Origin: an uncultured Acidimicrobiaceae bacterium | GTDB lineage: Bacteria > Actinomycetota > Acidimicrobiia > Acidimicrobiales > Poriferisodalaceae | Length of the DNA stretch: 33,448 nucleotides | Reading direction: 5' to 3' | NCBI GenBank assembly: GCA_913020735.1 | Contig: CAJWBN010000012.1 | Location: 1 to 33,448 of the forward strand | Shown here: one piece after another, positions 28,706 to 33,448 of the stretch | Layout: every line of letters begins with the position of its first letter | Numbering within the stretch: position 1 is the stretch's first letter | The notes under the pieces: model-generated | What the model was told of the DNA's origin: nothing | Database searches by the model: none | Seen by the model: the letters and a program-made list of their open reading frames with translations, nothing else | Program-made: the position numbers and the translations under genes

Positions 28706-30109
28706 TCAACTGAGCGATACAGCGGAGACAAAATCCATAACAGCCGACAGTTCGTTTGGCAGATCGACGCAGCGTTCCATTTCATTCATTAACCCAGCAA
28801 TTTGACTGGGCTGCGGCGGAGCAACACCTGTCGCACTCTCAACAACGTTATTAAATTTGGCAGGGTGGGCTGTTGCCATTACCGCTGCCGGACCATCAAG
28901 CGATTTCATCTCCCGAATCACATGGACTCCAACAGCGGTGTGGGGATCTAAGAATTCTTTTTTAGCCAAGTAGAGATCCGCGATTTCTCGTTCTACTTCA
29001 CTTTCCGACGCTTGACCTGCATCAAATAGGTCTTGCAGGCGCGCAGCCACTGACTTCTCAAGTGTCATCGAGCCCGAAGAACGAAAGTCGTTCATAGCAG
29101 CCACCAACCAGCCGGAATCCTTATCACTTAGATCAAACAGCAACCGTTCGAAATTGCTAGATACCTGAATGTCCATTGCCGGGCTCGTCGACGGCTCAAC
29201 GTCCCGAATTTCCATGACTCCTGATGAATGAGTCCGGGTAAGGATGTCGTTGTGATTGCTAGCAATTATGAGCCTATTGATGGGTAAACCCATCCGAGAA
29301 GCAATGTATCCAGCCAGTATGTTGCCGAAATTACCTGTAGGAACGCAGAAGGACATCGGTTGGCCCGGCCCCGCTATTCGACTGGCGGTGGTGAAGTAGT
29401 AAACAGTTTGGGCAGCAACTCGGGCCCAGTTGATGCTGTTGACTGCGGCGAGCTTATGACGTTCACGAAATTGAAGATCCGAGAACATCGCTTTGACCAA
29501 ATCTTGGCAGTCATCAAATGTTCCATCAATCGCCACGTTGTGGATATTCGCGCTTTTGACAGTGGTCATTTGTTGTCGTTGCACATCCGAAACACGGCCG
29601 CGAGGATGAAGCATTATCAGTTCGATTCCGGTTCGGTCTTTGCAAGCTTCGATTGCTGCACTACCCGTATCCCCGGAAGTAGCGCCAACAATTGTGACAC
29701 CCGTGTCACGTCGAGTTAGTTCATATTCAAATAGTCGTCCGAGTAGTTGAAGCGCTACGTCCTTAAAGGAAAAGGTAGGCCCCCAATACAACTCCGCTAA
29801 ATAGCGGTCATTGCCAATCTCGGTCGGCAATTGCCTTACCGGCACAACGTCTGGGTGGCGAAATGTTGAGTATGAATCCTCAATCATGTTTCCCAACTCG
29901 TTTGCATCGATTGAGGGCGAAACAAAAGGTTCTAGGACCCGCGTCGCCACCTCGCTGTAAGACATTTCGGCCATGGAACGAAGGTCAGACACCGTCATCG
30001 TAGGAAACTCGGCAGGAACGTAAAGCCCGCCATCAACTGCCAATCCGGCAAGCAGGGCATCGCTAAATTCGAGAACCGGCGCTTCACCGCGCGTGCTCTG
30101 ATACTTCAC
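28706..30109 (-). CDS. thrC: Threonine synthase, long (E. coli/Corynebacterium) type
   Basis: PLP enzyme that converts O-phosphohomoserine to threonine. The 467-residue protein has the long-type N-terminus STRGEAPVLEFSDALLAGLA and DGGLYVP. It also has the PLP lysine Lys116 in FSFKDVALQLLG, GATSGDTGSAAIEA, and CVPTGNFGNILAGY. This is the long ThrC class, as in E. coli and C. glutamicum. M. tuberculosis has the short ~360-aa class at this locus. The GTG start has AGGAG ten bases upstream and lies 22 bp after hom. Confidence 0.94.
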   Translation of the reverse strand: MKYQSTRGEAPVLEFSDALLAGLAVDGGLYVPAEFPTMTVSDLRSMAEMSYSEVATRVLEPFVSPSIDANELGNMIEDSYSTFRHPDVVPVRQLPTEIGNDRYLAELYWGPTFSFKDVALQLLGRLFEYELTRRDTGVTIVGATSGDTGSAAIEACKDRTGIELIMLHPRGRVSDVQRQQMTTVKSANIHNVAIDGTFDDCQDLVKAMFSDLQFRERHKLAAVNSINWARVAAQTVYYFTTASRIAGPGQPMSFCVPTGNFGNILAGYIASRMGLPINRLIIASNHNDILTRTHSSGVMEIRDVEPSTSPAMDIQVSSNFERLLFDLSDKDSGWLVAAMNDFRSSGSMTLEKSVAARLQDLFDAGQASESEVEREIADLYLAKKEFLDPHTAVGVHVIREMKSLDGPAAVMATAHPAKFNNVVESATGVAPPQPSQIAGLMNEMERCVDLPNELSAVMDFVSAVSLS

Positions 30110-30131
30110 TGTCGCACAATCTCCTGCGTAA

Positions 30132-31424
30132 TTATTCGGCTATAACCCGAATTAGAGCCCCGATGTCACGGACCTGTTCTAAGTTTCGCAATTCCCTTAG
30201 TGTTGATTGGACGTCAGCTTCACGGGCCTCATGGGTAATGAATACGAGATGGGCTGTTTCCCCATAGCCCTGCTGTTCCATTGACTGGATTGAAACACCG
30301 TGATCGCCAAAGACACTGGCTACGGCCGCTAAAACGCCAGGTCGGTCTTCCACATCTAGCTGAAGATAAAATGCACTGCTTGTCTCGTCGATGGCCCGAA
30401 TAGGAAACTCTGACAGCAACCCCATGTCGCTCGATACTCCTTGTTGAAGATTTCTAGCGGCGGAGATGAGGTCACCAAGCATTGCCGAAGCCGTCGGCCC
30501 TCCTCCAGCACCGCGTCCATAAAGCATGAGATCGTCCACCTCGGAACCCTCCAAGAACACCGCGTTGAAGCTTTCTCGCACCGCAGCTAAGGGGTGATTC
30601 TTTGACACCATCGTAGGGTGAACTCTCACGGCTACTTGCGTCCCGTCCGACTCTGCTACGGCCAGCAACTTAATCACGTGCCCCATATGCGCCGCAGCCG
30701 CTATGTCATCCTTCGAAATTTGACTTATGCCCTCTTGGTAGACATCACCAGCGACTACTTTCGCCCCAAAAGCGATGCTGGCCAGAATTGCTGCTTTGGC
30801 AGCGGCGTCCCCGCCTTCTACATCAGCAGTTGGATCCGCTTCAGCAAAGCCAAGACTTTGGGCCTCAGCTAGAACATCCGCATAATCGGCACCATCTTCA
30901 GTCATCTTCGTCAAAATAAAGTTGGTCGTGCCATTAACAATCCCCATGACACGGTGTATTCGTTCTCCAGCGAGGGATTCTCGTAGAACTCGGATCAACG
31001 GGACTCCGCCCGCGACTGCTGCCTCGAAGAAGAGATCGACTCCGCCCGTTGCTGCTGCTTCAAAGAGTTCTTGGCCAACGTTGGCGACCAGCTCTTTGTT
31101 GGCCGTGATCACCGGCTTTCCCGATTTAAGTGAGTCGATGACTAATTGTCGAGCCGGTTCTATTCCGCCAATAGTCTCGACAATCACATCAACCATCGGG
31201 GAATTAACGAGCCCTTGAGCGTCACGAGTGAATAGTTCTTGAGAAACACCGACTTCTCGATCGGCAGACAGGTTGCGGACCGCGATACCCACCACCTCGA
31301 GTCGAATTCCTGTACGCGCTGCTATGCGATCCGCGTCAGTGTGGATAATTCTGGCCAAAGCACCGCCAACAGTGCCGCAACCTAGGAGCCCTACGCGAAT
31401 AGTTGAATCTGATTCCGACTGCAT
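30132..31424 (-). CDS. hom: Homoserine dehydrogenase
   Basis: Reduces aspartate semialdehyde to homoserine at the threonine/methionine branch. The 430-residue monofunctional form has VGLLGCGTVGGALARII (NAD(P) fold), VITANKELVA, AAVAGGVPLI, NGTTNFILTKM, GFAEADPTADVEGGDAA and the catalytic Lys region. A C-terminal ACT domain begins near residue 350 (YLQLDVEDRPGVLAAVASVF) and predicts feedback control by threonine. No aspartokinase domain is fused. It lies between lysA and thrC. Confidence 0.96.
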   Translation of the reverse strand: MQSESDSTIRVGLLGCGTVGGALARIIHTDADRIAARTGIRLEVVGIAVRNLSADREVGVSQELFTRDAQGLVNSPMVDVIVETIGGIEPARQLVIDSLKSGKPVITANKELVANVGQELFEAAATGGVDLFFEAAVAGGVPLIRVLRESLAGERIHRVMGIVNGTTNFILTKMTEDGADYADVLAEAQSLGFAEADPTADVEGGDAAAKAAILASIAFGAKVVAGDVYQEGISQISKDDIAAAAHMGHVIKLLAVAESDGTQVAVRVHPTMVSKNHPLAAVRESFNAVFLEGSEVDDLMLYGRGAGGGPTASAMLGDLISAARNLQQGVSSDMGLLSEFPIRAIDETSSAFYLQLDVEDRPGVLAAVASVFGDHGVSIQSMEQQGYGETAHLVFITHEAREADVQSTLRELRNLEQVRDIGALIRVIAE

Positions 31425-31506
31425 AACCCCAACGGTACCGGCCGGAGCACCTCTTCTTAGTATCGATTATTCACTGAAACACATGAATCGGAAGCCGACT
31501 AGCGAA

Positions 31507-32799
31507 TTAACCGATGTCGAGGGTCATCAGATCTTCAACGGACTCTCCACGAATTACAAGTCTCGATTCACCCTTGGAGACAAAGATCACTGGTGGGCGC
31601 GGCATCCGATTGTAGGTACTGGCCATTGAATATCCATAGGCTCCTGTGACTGGAGTAGCTAGAAAATCCCCCACGCTCAGATTTTCTGGCAATGAGGCTT
31701 CTCGAACAATCACATCACTCGATTCGCAATGCTTTCCTACAATCCGCGCCACAGTGTTTCTTGCCTCAGTAACTCTGCTAGGAACGAACGCTGTATATCC
31801 ACTCCCGTAGAGCATCGGCCGCGGGTTGTCACCGAAACCTCCATCCACTGCGATATAAGTTCTTATCCCCGGGAGTTCTTTTATGGTTCCTATCGAATAA
31901 ACAGTGACTGCCGCTTGGGCCGCAATCGACCTCCCTGGCTCTGCGGAGACTCGAGCTTGAACTCCGAGACTGTCACATGCTTGACGGAGCATCTCACCCC
32001 ATTCAGTTATTGACGGGGCTGATTCCGATTCAACATATGCGACACCAAGTCCTCCTCCGACAGACAATTCGGGCAATCCGAGTGGTTCAGAAAACCCGAC
32101 GACTACTTCGAGGGCACGAGCGAAGCTGTCGACTCTAAATACCTGACTCCCGATGTGCTGGTGGATACCAACCAAGTCAACACCCGGGTTAGCGGCGCAC
32201 TCTTCTACCGCCGCCGTTGCTGCACCGGACTCTAAGCCAAATCCGAACTTAGAGTCATTCTGACCGGTTGAGACATATTCGTGTGTGTGAGCTTCAACTC
32301 CCGGTGTAACTCTCAACAAAATTGGAGAAACTATGCCGTCTTGGTCGTGGAGTCGTTGTAGCCGATGAAGTTCATCGAGTGAATCCACTACTACTCGTCC
32401 AACGCCGTATGAACGCGCTAAGGAAAGTTCATCCAATGACTTGTTATTCCCATGCATAACAATGCGTTCACCAGGAACTTCAGCCGCTATGGCCGTCTGA
32501 AGCTCTCCTTCACTAGCTACATCGAGATGAAGTCCTTCTTCGGTTACGAGCCTGGCCATAGCAGCACAGAGGAAAGCTTTCCCCGCATAGGCGGTGCCTG
32601 AGCCAAGTGAGTTCAGGGCCTCGCGGCATCTTGAGCGGAGATGATCTTCGTCATAGATAAATAGTGGTGTTCCGTATTCATTAGCTAGATCGTCGACTGC
32701 TATACCGCCGATTTGCAACTCTCCTCTAGAGCCGACTTGCGCAGAATCAGGCAGAAGCGATAGAGGAATCGGGCCGTTAAATTTCTCTGATTGGTTCAT
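31507..32799 (-). CDS. lysA: Diaminopimelate decarboxylase
   Basis: PLP enzyme of fold type III that makes lysine from meso-diaminopimelate. The 430-residue protein shows the Schiff-base Lys74 in YAGKAFLC, HGNNKSLDEL, the HQHIGSQ motif, LSVGGGLGV, EPGRSIAAQA, and the active-site CESSDV with GAYGYSMASTYN. It starts ten bases after argS and is followed by hom. The argS-lysA-hom-thrC order is the actinobacterial standard. Confidence 0.96.
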   Translation of the reverse strand: MNQSEKFNGPIPLSLLPDSAQVGSRGELQIGGIAVDDLANEYGTPLFIYDEDHLRSRCREALNSLGSGTAYAGKAFLCAAMARLVTEEGLHLDVASEGELQTAIAAEVPGERIVMHGNNKSLDELSLARSYGVGRVVVDSLDELHRLQRLHDQDGIVSPILLRVTPGVEAHTHEYVSTGQNDSKFGFGLESGAATAAVEECAANPGVDLVGIHQHIGSQVFRVDSFARALEVVVGFSEPLGLPELSVGGGLGVAYVESESAPSITEWGEMLRQACDSLGVQARVSAEPGRSIAAQAAVTVYSIGTIKELPGIRTYIAVDGGFGDNPRPMLYGSGYTAFVPSRVTEARNTVARIVGKHCESSDVIVREASLPENLSVGDFLATPVTGAYGYSMASTYNRMPRPPVIFVSKGESRLVIRGESVEDLMTLDIG

Positions 32800-32809
32800 T
32801 AGACCCTTC

Positions 32810-33448
32810 TCACATTTGTTCCGGAGCGGTAAGACCCAGAAGGTCTAGACCAATGGCGAAGCCAACGCGAGCCGATTCGACCAGCCAGAGCCTGGATTGT
32901 TGAACGCCCTCTTCGATATCAGATCTAAGAACTGGACAATCGTGGTAGAAGCCATGAAAGGCTGCGGCTAATTCACGAATCCATGTGGCTACTCGGTGAG
33001 GGGCCCTGTCCCGAGCAGCTATTTCAAGAATCTCAGGCAAAGTTGAGAGGCAACGCAGAACCTCCAATTCTCGTTCATGGGTTAAGAGCCCAATATCAAT
33101 TGAGTTCAACGCTGTCCGCTCTATTCCGCGATTTGCAGCCTCACGTCCAACGGAGGCTATGCGGGCATGTGCATATTGCACGTAATAGACAGGGTTCTCA
33201 TTTGCTTGCTTCGAAAGCATGTCAATATCGATGGTTTGTCGAGAATCGATGGACTGAAGCAAGTACGCAAAACGGGCTACATCCGGGCCAACCGCTTCGA
33301 TTAGTTCGCTGACTTCTACCATCGTTCCAGTGCGTTTCGAGAGCTTGATCTCTTGACCCTCTTTAACCAAAGTCACATTCTGGCCGATGATCGCTTCGTA
33401 TGACTCTTGCGGGTGCCCCAACATTTGCATGGCTGCCGACATTCGAGG
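32810..33448 (-). CDS. argS: Arginyl-tRNA synthetase, C-terminal part
   Basis: Charges tRNA-Arg. Only the last ~212 residues are in the window; the reading frame is open to the right edge. It shows the KMSKS-like loop KLSKRTGTMVEVSEL, then VGPDVARFAYLLQS, NENPVYYVQYAHARI, and the anticodon-binding DALR domain (LIRELAAAFHGFYHDCPVL-like region) ending in GLDLLGLTAPEQM. It is the first gene of the argS-lysA-hom-thrC block. Confidence 0.95.
   Translation of the reverse strand, partial: PRMSAAMQMLGHPQESYEAIIGQNVTLVKEGQEIKLSKRTGTMVEVSELIEAVGPDVARFAYLLQSIDSRQTIDIDMLSKQANENPVYYVQYAHARIASVGREAANRGIERTALNSIDIGLLTHERELEVLRCLSTLPEILEIAARDRAPHRVATWIRELAAAFHGFYHDCPVLRSDIEEGVQQSRLWLVESARVGFAIGLDLLGLTAPEQM

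Noticed and set aside
28488-28805. A plus-strand reading frame of 105 aa across the thrC-rho gap
   Set aside because: It overlaps the ends of both real genes on the other strand, has low-complexity Ser/Arg composition and no recognisable motif.

Overview
The window is a gene-dense stretch of bacterial chromosome with near-even base composition, very short or negative intergenic gaps, and many GTG starts. The right two thirds reproduce the actinobacterial order argS-lysA-hom-thrC-rho-rpmE-prfA-prmC-tsaC-glyA-wecA-atpI-atpBEFHAGDC, the arrangement known from Mycobacterium and Streptomyces. The compact layout, moderate GC and divergent details (type B L31, fused PrmC-TsaC, a divergent Rho) suggest a streamlined, possibly aquatic actinobacterium, perhaps in the Acidimicrobiia. 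The phylum is well supported by synteny; the class is an inference.

Left region (1-12316), mixed strands: mnmA (cut by the window edge) and iscS form a tRNA 2-thiouridine pair. Divergent from them are a SAM methyltransferase and an unusual SRPBCC plus kinase-fold fusion. Then come meaB and murA, an MFS transporter with an extra N-terminal soluble domain, a small alpha/beta hydrolase, an enoyl-CoA hydratase family protein, an L-2-hydroxyglutarate oxidase, a protein with a C-terminal J domain, class II fructose-1,6-bisphosphatase (glpX) and hisI.

Middle region (12361-19808), all on the minus strand: a complete F1Fo ATP synthase operon, transcribed AtpZ-like, AtpI-like, atpB, atpE, atpF, atpH, atpA, atpG, atpD, atpC. 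It is preceded by a leader rich in inverted repeats. The gamma subunit has about 30 extra C-terminal residues.

Right region (19936-33448), all on the minus strand: wecA (lipid-linked sugar carrier), glyA, rpiB, a translation-termination and tRNA-modification cluster (rpmE, an unrecognised gene, prfA, and a fused prmC-tsaC), rho, then the aspartate-family amino acid genes thrC, hom and lysA, and the 3' part of argS. Homoserine kinase (thrB), which follows thrC in Mycobacterium, is missing.

No mobile element, CRISPR array, rRNA or tRNA was found. The most unusual items are the SRPBCC-pseudokinase fusion, the PrmC-TsaC fusion next to prfA with an unknown neighbour gene, the divergent active site of Rho, the zinc-free L31 at the rho-prfA locus, the MFS fusion, and several strong inverted repeats in short intergenic gaps.
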